From positions 62,001 through 126,000 of the forward strand of contig JAHQIW010005303.1 in assembly GCA_019055375.1 (NCBI GenBank): a stretch of DNA of 64,000 nucleotides, read 5' to 3'. This DNA is from Parelaphostrongylus tenuis. Lineage: Eukaryota; Nematoda; Chromadorea; Rhabditida; Metastrongylidae. The translations under genes were made by a program, and so were the position numbers. The notes under the pieces are model-generated. The model saw only the letters and a list, made by a program, of their open reading frames with translations, made no database searches and was not told where the DNA came from. Each line of letters begins with the position of its first letter. Position 1 is the first letter of the stretch. This document shows positions 36,701 through 47,885 of this stretch, piece by piece.

Positions 36701-39157
36701 TAAATTAGATTATACAATCTGGTTAAGGCCTCTGCGAAGTACCATGTCAATCTGTGAAAAGTGACAAAGGTTGACAAGTGCCATTCCACTTCGTCTATTT
36801 CTCAACTAAATTTTGTGATGTGAAGATACCTCATGCGTATGTCTTGTGGTAGCTTCTTGAAAAAGTATGGTAACAGGCAGAATAATGGTCAGACTAAGTC
36901 ATCCATTTGTTAATAGATTGAAAGACGCGTGAAATATACACATTGCATTTTTCCTGAAAATGCGTGCATTGCGCTGAAATGACTAAAAACCGTCACTAAG
37001 GAGATCGTTTTCGTCCTGAAACACTTGCAAGACGAAGACAAGCTAATTTGGAAGTGTCGTCTTTCAGGGATCGGATCTCCAACACAACGTGTTCTGGGGC
37101 TGACTAAACAAAAAAAAAACTAATGCGAGAACAGTTCAAGAACAGACTCACCAATCGAGAAACTTCTGATAAATAATCAAGCAGAGTTGTGAGAACTTGG
37201 GCGGAGAGATTACAAATATGCTTTCTCTCAAGGGTAGAGAAACTATGAGAGATTCACTATTGAACCAAGCATTTTATCACGCATGAAATCGTTAAAATTA
37301 CCATCTCTATGAAGTGCATATAGTCGTTCAATGGATTCAGACGTGCGAAGTGTGGTGATGCGCGGCGTAAAAACAATAGGAAGCAGCTTTTAGCTACTGC
37401 TCAAATTGAATAAGATCGTTATCTCGAGAAATTCAGCAAGAAACTTGCCACTGGTTTCTAACAGACCCCGACTTCAAAGTAGAAGAGTCTTATTCAGAAA
37501 CAAAACAACAATTTCACACTCACTTCGAAGCGCTAAAGGAATTCCAATTGTACTTGTCCATAATCTAACAAGTTGGTTGAATTTTTTACGCCAGATTTAC
37601 AAAGCTACGCCAAATCACAATTCGTCTTATATACAGTATAATCTGTAGTATCAGCGACTAAGAATAAGGCAGCTTATCATTTCCGCCTCTCTTTGATTTT
37701 GGTATCCCCTTCAGAGTCCTCTTGCAATTTCTAAACGGTTTATACACGGATTCATTTGTATGCTTATTTGGCTTTTTTTGCTTTACCTTTTTGACTTATT
37801 GCTTTACCGAACCTTTACTTGGATGCCGTTTGTAAGGCGTCCAATCCCACTTGGTCGCCGTCTTCAGGTGTACTATCGCCCATACACGCCGACTCTCTTC
37901 TGGTGCACTACACATACAATGCATTTTTTCTTCCTATTCACCCATTTTTTAGTCAATAATTCTTGAAGCACATTGATTGAGGGATGCAAAAGCTATTAGC
38001 ATAAACGTATAATTGTGCCCAACTAAAAACAGTTGAAATGTTCACATGATGTATGTTAGGTCTGAGATCTTTCATTCCTTGGTGATTCCCTTCCGAATAC
38101 AACATCGAATATACGATATAATATGATTGTTCCTTCACTCAAATATTTATATTGAATATACTAGAGTGCATGAACAAGAATAGTAGATTTTCCTCAAGGA
38201 AGAAGTACTTAGTGGTAATTAAATGAAGGAGTCGGACGTGCAAAAAAGAATGAAAACGAAAACGTTAGTAGGAAAGCATTATAAGACCAGATTATCTTGG
38301 CATCCGAATACGAAGCTCAAATCGTACATCCTAACGATCTTGGTATCTGAATATGGAACTTAAATCATACATTCAATGAGCATGCCTCTTACAATTGATT
38401 AATTCGAACACCAGTTGTTACATCTTTCCCACCAATCGAAGCAATTGATTCTACCATGCTTGTTTCTAGATGAGCGAAAGTCTTCGAAACGGAATATTGA
38501 CGATTTTCCAAAATCCCGAAGTATTCCGGCCATGTGCACAGTTCTTCGCTACATAATGGGGATTACGTGCAAAAATTGTATTGATCATAAAATGATAAAA
38601 AAATTGACTTTTGTTTCTGATTTTGGACGAAATCACGAAATGTTAGGTAGCAGGCAACGACCATTACTTCGTTATTTCGTCGCTGGTAAATAGTGCAGAC
38701 GATACTATATTATATACTGCTGACAAGTCCTATATGACCAGACCTAGAGCGTTGAGGGAAAGGAAGCAGAGAACGAATGATTCAATGCAGTACGTAAATA
38801 TGTGATGGTTGGTGTGGAGATGAATTCGGGCTAATTGCGATTCAATGAACGTGCAGGGCAGTATCACTCACTCTCATCAAAGCTCTGCATTTGATTTGTG
38901 CTCTCAAAGAGCGTATTAGTTAATTTTTGTGGAGCAGAGCAAAATATACCAACCAACCACCAAACTTGAGTAATCATCTCACGAGATTAGAAAATACACG
39001 TGGTTATTGGTCTGAGATCGCCGTCTAACTCATTAAGGCTTCCTTCTCTCCGAGGTCGACAAAATTAATATCAAACTTGTCTGGGAGATTCCCAACAGTA
39101 GCTTGACAATCTATACAGATTCTTTGTCCTATTATTTTATCAGTGATGGACTTTAAC
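33741..39157. other. AT-rich intergenic DNA, no confident gene
   Basis: The longest open stretch is plus 35533-35823 (96 codons, four Cys), with no signal peptide, splice partner or family that I recognise. Confidence 0.45.
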
Positions 39158-39275
39158 AAGTATTCATCTAGGAATGTTGAGTGGTAGGTGAAAATTTCAC
39201 CTCACACGGGAGGTAAACTCTGCTGCACCTTACTGGAATTGCGTGCTACTACTGCTCCATCGAGGCCACCGCTTT
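39158..39275 (-). repeat. tRNA-headed SINE, family 4-like
   Basis: The minus strand starts GGTGGCCTCGATGGAGCAGT, passes a decayed B box, and ends CACTCAACATTCCTAGATG, matching the family 4 tail. Confidence 0.55.
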
Positions 39276-39653
39276 GCTACCACACTTTCTTCTATATGAA
39301 CTATCGCAGCTCTCAGCAACCAACCATTAACACGTCGACAACGATCTGAGTTATTTTCGAATTATAACGCACACCACATGTGCGGCATCACGGCGCGGCG
39401 GGAGTTTTCATTATCACACCTTGCAACAAAAATTTAGAATTTTGTTTGGTATTCTCAGGTACTGTGGAGATATTAACATGATGAAAGGATGAAATATAAG
39501 AAAAGAGACCTCTATAAAAAGTTCTAGATTCAAAAATGTTTATGTATAAAAAATCATCTATGTTTAAACGGGAAAAGCACGTTCTTGTGAAAGGAACATA
39601 TTTCCAGCTGTTACATAACTTCGTTTCTTTGCTTTTCATCAATGTTTTTGCAT

Positions 39654-39920
39654 TCATTCGATAGCCTGAAATATGCTTAATTTTCCATTAGGTTTGCTTT
39701 GTAAAATGACTTCTGTTTCACTTCTTACTAACGAAAAAAGCAAACGTTTTGCAAGCAGAGTCCGTCTTAGTGAGTATTTGCCTATACCCTCGAGATTCGA
39801 GAATTTATGGGAGAGCATCGCCATTGCTTCTGCAACAGATAGCTTTGTCAACGTCTCTTCTATCAAATGTTATCACTTACTAGCGACGAACTTTCTTCTA
39901 ATGACGAAAAAAATCCACAT
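39654..39920 (-). CDS. possible small three-exon gene of unknown function
   Basis: Exons at 39881-39920, 39729-39829 and 39654-39665 are joined by introns of 51 and 63 bp with good nematode signals (donors GTAAGTG and GTAAGAAG, acceptors TGTTGCAG and ATATTTCAG). Phases agree. Starting at the ATG at 39920 the product is 50 residues, hydrophobic at first (MWIFFVI) and then strongly basic (RRTLLAKRLL), ending AIE. The first exon is open further upstream, so this may be the 3' end of a longer gene. I do not recognise it. Confidence 0.38.
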
Positions 39921-41134
39921 CTCATTAGAAAATTACCACAACTAGCGGGCCGCTCTCGCCTCGCCACGGCGCCGCGTGCCGCGCAGAATTTCAAAGTCGT
40001 TGTCAACGTGTTAAAGGGTTTAGTAGGCTAGGCCCATATCGGCGTCAAACCTTGCTGAGCTGACAGCTACTGGCTATGTGTGATCTACATAAGTTCTTTG
40101 TTTCAGTTTTCAGCTGTCGCATGAAGTCAAAAATATTCATCTACGAATGTTGAGTGGCAGGCGAAAACTTGAAATCCGGATAATAACTTGATCCCTCGCT
40201 AGTCCGTAAAAATTCATTTCACAGAACAGGTATGCACTCAGTCAGCTCTAACAGTGCTTGGAGAAGCTGTCGTGTTGTCAAAGGCATTGATCAACTTCGC
40301 ACACTTTATCCTCTAAACTTTCAATATCGCTGTCACTAACATCAGCCATGTACGCGAACATTCAGTATCCATTTCAAATTAAGAAAAGTGTTCCTATTCG
40401 ATAATTAAACTTCATTTCACGGTCCTTGCTTCCTTCGATGTTGTTATTGAGGCGCTGCCATCAGTTCGAGACACGCTCAATCACATAAGGAGTGAATTTC
40501 CTCTGAGTTACTCAAAAAAAAAAACTTTGAAGTATGTCTGACGCTGTTGTTTGGCATGACTTTTACCTTCTAAATCTAGTTAAGCGAGACAGTAAAATGC
40601 AAAGTATGAGTTACTGTCATGAATTTTCAAAGTCTATCCCCTTCCTCCACCTCGCAACACCAAATAAAAAGTTTAGCTTGCAACAGGACAGAATCTGAAC
40701 TATAGCACAATAGATATAAATAATTCCTCAAATTGTTCTCAAAATGAAGTCGAAAAAGGATTCTAGGAAAACATAATGGAAGTCATTATAATCCTGTTAG
40801 CTGGGCTTTTTCTTCGGTACGCATCAGCATAAAGTCCTTCATTCCTTCTTTATAGTTAACGTTCACTTTTCTACATTTCACCTTTTCTTTTTATTCTTTC
40901 TGTTTTTAGAGCTTACTTACAAGATCTCATTACGCAAATTTTACCTTATTTCGTTGGTTGAAACAAAATGTGTTTGCGATATTGCGAATACAAACGCACG
41001 CGTTCACGATTTCATTTCACGATTTCATTTTGCTAATTTTAAAACGAAATTTTGTCGAATATTTAGCATCGGTTATGTTGTCAGAATCAGGTGAACCGTA
41101 TACGTAATGTGTTTTACCGACAAGCGATTGATGG

Positions 41135-41375
41135 AAGCCGTTGCCGACTGGTTTACTCAAGATGTCAAATAAGCAAAAGTTTTTACGAACGGCAACTCGA
41201 TGGTCTACTTTCCAGACAAAATGTCCTAGAGAGAAAAATAACGCTCAGGATTCTTAAAGCAAGGAGAGCCTCTTACTGACCACTCTTGCACGCAACAGGA
41301 GAAAATGGAAAATTTTTTGGCGCCCACTCGAGTCGCTTGACGATCAACTTGTGGGCAGTACATACAGGTGATGTT
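41135..41375 (+). mobile_element. RTE-type retrotransposon 3' remnant, frameshifted
   Basis: EAVADWFTQDVK appears near 41150 in one frame, and the closing segment SLDDQLV near 41335 in another. Both correspond to the end of the copy at 45330 (RAVANWIPRNIK and its closing segment). Several stops lie between them. Confidence 0.5.
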
Positions 41376-42375
41376 CTCAAAGTGGAATAGAAGCGAGATT
41401 TTCACAGATAAAAGAAAAAAATGAACACTTGGACAGGATATTCGGCAGCAGTCTTAGCCTTCAACCACTATTTTATTTATTCTTAAAAGTAGGTGCGGGG
41501 AAGTGCAACCATAACAAGCTACAATGTGAGGAAAACTTGAAATCTGATGTTGTGTAATGGACTCAAACCGACAGTTGCCCTTTCCGGAAAGGTTCACCTT
41601 CGCATCACGCAATATTTGCCATCGATTTGTCTTTCTCACAGGCGTGTATCAACCTCCCAAATAACAAATTGCCTTTTTAACCATGTCTTCATCGTGATTG
41701 GTACTCAATGCCGACATATGCTCCCTGAATCAACTACGTTGATGAGTGATTACCTACTCAATCCTTGCTAATCTGGTACTGATGAGTGTGCCTCCGAAAA
41801 AGGTAGTTCTCGATTCGAATCCATTACAGAAAAATTAGCAGATTTCAGGTTTTTCTCGAACCTCATCACTCTGAAAATTCGACAACAGTTCTACGAGAAT
41901 TCCACCGTGACCATAATCTTCTGCAACAACCATCTACTCGCGCGATTACCAGTGGAGTCTTTATTCGTTCAGTAGAGTTCATTTCCACAACATAAACATA
42001 GTCGTCACACTTTTATGCATAATCCTTTCTAACAATGTCCTCAACAAAAAAGATTAACACAGATGGTCCGTCCGACTACGTCGTAGCATCGGTCTTATAT
42101 TAGCTGAACTTCCTGATGGGATTCGCAACTGCTTAGCTTGAAAAACTTGGGGAGACACCATGGTGCACATGGAGATCCATTAAAGGACATACTCTTACTA
42201 CTATGATGTATAGCACACTGCCTGAGTAGTTACATGTCATGGTGTATTATTCAATATTGTTTTAACTTCCATTTTGTTTGACACATAACGCCTGAAAGTA
42301 GTCTTTCGAAAAATGACAATCATTTTTTGATCGATGAAATATTCGAGAATAGAATTCTTTTTTATTTGACGCTTC

Positions 42376-42518
42376 TAGAGGTGGTATGATTTCACAGTAT
42401 ACCCAATGATGTAGAGACGTGTGCAAAAACTTTCGCGTCAGTTGGGACTTGAACCCACATTTCACTCTATCTGAGAGCGCGTGGTGAACCGTTGCACTAC
42501 CGACGTCTGTTTTGACAA
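42376..42518 (-). repeat. tRNA-headed SINE, family 3
   Basis: On the minus strand GACGTCGGTAGTGCAACGGT is followed by the B box GGGTTCAAGTCCC and, further on, TTTTTGCACA and CATTGGGTAT. It is the best-preserved member. Confidence 0.7.
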
Positions 42519-42520
42519 GG

Positions 42521-42823
42521 TACAAAGGACAGAGCTCTCGGCGTTGATCAATCCTTGAGGGATGTCCGCCATGCATTCGTCTCCAATTTTTAATGTCTTT
42601 TGAGGTGATTGAATGCATATATGGCCTTTATAATGACTCGCAATGGTCTCCCGCTGTACCGATTCAGTGCTGCTTATCCTTCCGACAAGTCTGAGACCTG
42701 TCTGGTACCAATTTACCAACCCCGGAGTGATGGATGGCTTTGTGAGCCATGAACGCGAGACAAACCATTGAATTCGTGTGCCACGCAGAGCACCTCTAAC
42801 CACTGCGCCACATGCGCTCTTCC
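42521..42823 (-). repeat. tRNA-headed SINE, family 2
   Basis: A near full-length copy (head TGGCGCAGTGGTTAGAGGTG). It abuts a family 3 SINE at 42376-42518 in the same orientation, so two tRNA-headed elements lie back to back. Confidence 0.75.
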
Positions 42824-42899
42824 GTTTTGAAACCACTTTTTATTCGAGAATATTTCTGAAAAAATATTCAAAACTTGAAGACGTAGTTTGTATACTAAA

Positions 42900-43080
42900 T
42901 TTTCTTATAGGTTTTGGGACTGCAGCAGTAAACACCAAATTCATTAACAAGTAATTGAAACTGCTTAATAACACTATCGTAAGCGCCATCAGCCTGAACA
43001 CAACTGTACCATCTCTCCATAGTCGAAGTCAAACCCTTTCCACTTGCTTCGATGACGGCCTCTCGATTAACTTCGGGCGG
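42900..43080 (-). mobile_element. possible transposase C-terminal fragment
   Basis: Second copy of the fragment at 6401, reading EVNREAVIEASGKGL then ERWYSCVQADGAY on the minus strand and ending near 42920. Confidence 0.35.
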
Positions 43081-44139
43081 ACATTTGGAGCGTGTTGAGC
43101 AATTTTAACTACTTTTTGTTAATGCATTTGGTGTTCAATGTTCGAGTGCCAAAACCTATGAGAATACCTCATATTAAAAGCTTCCAACACAAGCACAGGG
43201 ATTGCAAACATAAGCAATATACTGCGGGCATCACTATGTCCCAATATTTGGACCTCAGGTTGCTCCGGTTTCGTGTTTGAGTAGAGAATGATGCAAAAAA
43301 TTCGTAAAATTATGTGCTAGGTGCTCCAAGAAACTGGAATTTTGTTTGATGAAAAAAGATTTGAATTTTGAGAACACCCGTAGATTTTAATGGTTTCTAT
43401 TCCAACTAACAAAAGATATAAATAAAGTTCTTAAGAATTCTTAATCGTCTTTTCAAGGTTGGTTACAAATTCATCCGTGGCAACAGTTCGGCAGACACGC
43501 GTGTTCCGGAGCTTTTGTACCACTTATCATACGGATTGATCGCCGAAGAATGATAAATTAAAGAATGTAACGAAATATAATTTGAGCTGTGGATTTTTGG
43601 TTTAAAGTTGGAAACAACCATACCTTCGTATCAAGTGCATTGAATCCGATGCACAGTGGGGGCTCCGCATTGAGCGAGAAAATTTAGTGCTATGCACTGA
43701 ATCTGCACGCAAGAAAAAGTTTCTGGGGAACAGATGCAAATGAGCAGTTACAGGAATGGAGATTATCTCAAGAAGCTTCATAGATTTTTTATCATTCCAG
43801 TTAGTGTTAGAAGCAAAACTGTTAAGAAAGGGCAGATTGTATGAGTATTGTGTGACTTTGTTGGTGAACCATAGCAAAACGCTGACGCTTGAAATAGAAT
43901 CAGATAAAAATTAAGAGATATTTCTCGTTGGAACACTTAGAGAGTTAGTATCTTAGAGCAAAGGCTGATATGGACTGAGACGCACGTAGAAACAGGGAGC
44001 AGCATTACCAATTCTCTTTAATCTAATACGACTCAGAAACAATTCAGAGCAGTTAGCGTGCGTGATTTTCGTTGTGTTTTAGACGGATTTTGCTTGGAAC
44101 TATTGCGAATAGTGAGCGAAATAGCGTAGAAAAATAGTG

Positions 44140-44256
44140 GTGTCAAAACGGCGTCGGTAGTGCAACGGTTCAGCACACGCCCCCGGATAGGCAAAATGTG
44201 GCTTCAGTTCCCGTCCGCGCTAATGTTTTGCACAACACTCAACAATATCGGGTGTA
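44140..44256 (+). repeat. tRNA-headed SINE, family 3
   Basis: It reads GCGTCGGTAGTGCAACGGTT, then a decayed B box (GCTTCAGTTCCCG) and ATCGGGTGTAT. Confidence 0.65.
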
Positions 44257-45329
44257 TCTGTAACATCTACGCACCGAGAATACTATCCAATATTCCACTT
44301 CATTCCGTCATTCTGCTCGGATTAGATAGTATATAACCGATGGCGCACTAGTCATTACGCTCGAAAGGTATACTATGCTTTTTGAGTTTCATCGGTTCTA
44401 GAGTTTCAAAAGCAGATCGAAATAAACGACGTCCTGCGCATTAAAAATAATCTGCAAAAATTGTCTTTCCTCATTGACTGGTAATTTGATTGATAGCTAT
44501 CATTTCATGTAGGAATGTTGAGTTTCATGCAAAACTTCAACATCGGGCAAAAGTTCAAACCGCGTTCTACTCAAGAGGGATAACAACCCATTGGCATCGG
44601 TGATGTATTGGTAGCATGTGCCTCCGGTATGGTTGAAACGCGGGTTTTACTCTCTGCGAATGCCGGATGTTTTTTATACCACTTAAAAAGTAGATTTTCA
44701 ATAACATACTACCGCTAAAAGATAAACAGTTTTTCAGTTTATAACTAGCACCTCGTTTCAGTCGCTTTGAAGAATCACAGGTATTACAATGAAATGTACA
44801 GATGTAAAAAATACTATAATAGCTTCAGAATAAGCTGAAAACATTCCAAATGTTGACAGCTACGTGTTTGTAATTGTACCATAGTAACGCATACTTAATA
44901 ATAGCATACTATCATTAACACCCACAGCACGATAGTATGTCTCCTCCAGGACTCTCTCTCGTACCCTCAACTTCTTTGCTTAATGAGAAAATATTATTTA
45001 TTCTCAAAAATCACAAGTTCTATGATGCTAGGAAATTTCTCGTATTTTATACGGCTAAACGGAAAAAGCTGAGGCAAGCAAAATGAGCTTGATCCCTTAA
45101 AACATTTCGCAGTATAACTGGCTATACAAGTTGAAGCTAAGTGAATTCATGTGTACGTTCAAGAATATCATAGCAAAGCAAGTAATTTCATCAAGAAATC
45201 GAATTAGAAAATGTCGTCTCTCGTACACTAATAAGTATGCCAACATGAAACAAGCGTTATGAGACCTCCATTAGGATTATTGGAGCTGTAGTCAATATTC
45301 TTCATAGAAAATATCACGAGCTATTTGCT

Positions 45330-45570
45330 TTTGTTACTTGCTTCTTACTGGATGAGAGCCGTTGCCAACTGGATTCCTCGGAACATCAAGCGCTCTGCAG
45401 AAAGACCACCGAGCCGTTGGTTCTATTTCTTCACGAAACGATTAAAAGAAAAGTATGATGCTCAACGAATCCCTGAGAGAGAAGTATCCACTGGGCTACT
45501 CTGGCAGGCGACAGGGAAAACTGATAGTTTGCTGGTGCCCGCTCGAGACACTCGACGATCAACGGGACGA
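45330..45570 (+). mobile_element. RTE-type retrotransposon 3' remnant
   Basis: The frame reads YWMRAVANWIPRNIKRSAER, PPSRWFYFFTKRLKEKYDAQ and a decayed continuation. The pattern W.RAV..WIPRD.KR..GRPP.RW.DFF.K.L is typical of the C-terminal end of RTE open frames in strongylid genomes. It is a short, 5'-truncated copy. Confidence 0.7.
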
Positions 45571-46989
45571 CAAGTGATGCAAGTGGTACTTCTTACTGCT
45601 TACGTAACAACTCCACATTCTATTGAAAGTTTTGAAGGATTTCAATGAGAATTTTAATGAGTTACGCAAAATGTCCAGAGAGGCATGTTGACTATCACCA
45701 GCCTGCACCATTGAAGAACAATAAAGTCGTTTACACGTCAAAGGTATGCTTAAAGTTCTCATGAATTCCTGTGAGCCAAAACATGAGGTTCTTGCAATGA
45801 AATTTATTTGAACAGCTGACGCTTCGGCGGAATCTGTTTTTTCTTTTTGGAAAGATCAGGTTGTCTACAACTCGGTCAGGCAAGCATCCCCATCGATTCA
45901 ACGGAAAAATGATGTGAGAGGTTCTCTAGCACTTCACAATGATTATGTATGGTTGGTTTACACTCGGGCTTTCAGTGGACAGTTCGTAGAAAACAGTGAG
46001 TGTGTAGAAAAGTCGAAATGATGAAGTGTTTGGCTTACTGATTGTATGAAACCTGATCAGGCTCCAAAAAGGCAAATTCCGCCGACACTACAGTATCTGT
46101 GAACTATTGGACAATGCCGCACTTAATTGAAAATGGACTAAGAGATCACAGTCCTTTTGATTTTTGAAGGTTTTTATCAGATTTTTGGGAGCCTTCTCCT
46201 CATATGTACATTTTTGTTGACCTTTGAGCATAGAAACACTTCTTATTAACCTTAGAGGAGAAACAGAGACCCTAGACACTGTAAGTCATGCTTACACAAG
46301 TTATCTCTTATTTGCTCATCTAGTTGTTTACAGACAGATAGGGAATTCTAGTGTATCTCACGTCACCATGCATTCAGTGAAATTATGTGTCACTTATTTT
46401 CAAATAACTCGGAATCCGATAACTTATTCATCCGCCTGAGATTTTTGCAACTTTCTCTGTCGTGACTGAGATGCTCTTTCCGATTAACAGATTCTAATCC
46501 TGATCAACTCAAAAACTACCGCCATAGTGAGATATCTTGGCTGGAGCTAATAGCTATGCTGTGTTGTAAGATGGGAAAATGATTTCGAGATACTCTGACA
46601 TGGCCATTATTGAAACTGCTGGAGTCACTTTCATTGAAGCCACTAACTTTTATGAGTATATCTGGCATGAAAGACCACTTTTCGCTAACGGAATGAGCTT
46701 AATAAGGCAAATGCCCCAACTCGAACTTCCACGTTTCAAAGTTGCCCTACCAGATGCTAAAATATTCCACTAGAATAGTTAAAAGTATTTTTGTGAAGCT
46801 ACATAGAAAAAATGGCACAAAAGTGTTTTACGCTTTGAGAAACACAGATTCCTTAACAAAAAAGAACATGCCTTTAATGAGAAAAGATAACAGATCAGCG
46901 GAACCTACAGTCGTTATCTCAGTAGGATGCTAAAAGATTTGGACCACCACCCCATTTGCTTTTGGATACAATTGAAAGCGTGGTCGCAA

Positions 46990-47092
46990 AGCGATGGTAG
47001 TAGAATAACGCTAGCTCGCGCACCCTATAAAGGGTAAGGGTAAAGAGTGGGTTCAATTCCCGCTGAGGTCGGTAGTTTGTGCAACCTTCAAT
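46990..47092 (+). repeat. tRNA-like repeat
   Basis: It contains GGGTTCAATTCCCGC, a perfect B box, after GATGGTAGTAGAATAACGC, an A-box-like stretch, and ends TTTGTGCAACC. No cloverleaf closes, so it is SINE-like rather than a tRNA gene. Confidence 0.5.
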
Positions 47093-47099
47093 CTTTCTA

Positions 47100-47846
47100 A
47101 AAGAAATATTCCAGCATCATATCACAGCTAGAAAGCAGCAATGTTAGAGAGATATAGATCATGCTTTACAAGCTTTCCAAGACAATTTTCCTATCACACA
47201 AACCAAGACTTGAGCAAGTAAAATGCTGGCGAGAATTTTGATATAAATCAAATCATAAGGTTCGTCATAATCACAAAAAAACTCTAGTTCTAGTCTTCGT
47301 TGACTGATATCCAAACTCATAAGTACAGCACCGAGATGCAGCTTCACTTTATGAGAATATATGTGTAAGATAAGCGGCTTGGAAAATCTCGTATTCCGAC
47401 TTCCATATGACCTCGGTGAAGGTGATTACTAGCTAGGTTCAAAAGCAACTGCGGTTTAAAATGTCAGATTCTGCGAAAATTCTGATTTTTCAACTATTCT
47501 GATATCAAACAACACGTTTCATCAAAGCATGAACCGCAATCACTTTTCAGAAACCTAATGTAATTTTTTTCATTATTGAGCTATGAGGCTTAAGGAAACG
47601 TCTTAGCTCGGCTACCTTCAAGGCCGCATGGGGAGTTGTTTTGAGTAGATTTCTAGATCATTAACAAAAAGACGAGATTCTCAAACACCAGCCGAAGTAA
47701 GACGTAAAAGACTCGTAAACCTAAAGGGAAGCTGAATGTGAAGAAAAAACCGGGTGCAAGATTTGCTTGTATTGGCACACTAAAATGTGATGAAGAATCG
47801 TTTAAAATAGATAATAAATAAATGAACATGTATATATGTATATACA

Positions 47847-47885
<39 letters not shown>

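Noticed and set aside
39388..39657. C-type lectin start (CNSWKYVPFTRTCF)
   Set aside because: Only the first two cysteines fit. No later lectin motif follows in any frame nearby, and the stretch follows the end of the small candidate gene.
41770..41810. CTGATGA followed by GAAA, hammerhead-like
   Set aside because: The sequence between them (GTGTGCCTCC) does not form stem II and the flanks do not pair as stem I.
43602..43877. 91-codon minus-strand open frame
   Set aside because: Composition is not protein-like over its length, no splice partners occur, and no family is recognisable.
46990..47092. Functional tRNA gene
   Set aside because: The B box is perfect but no acceptor stem or anticodon stem closes, as for the other tRNA-headed repeats in the window.
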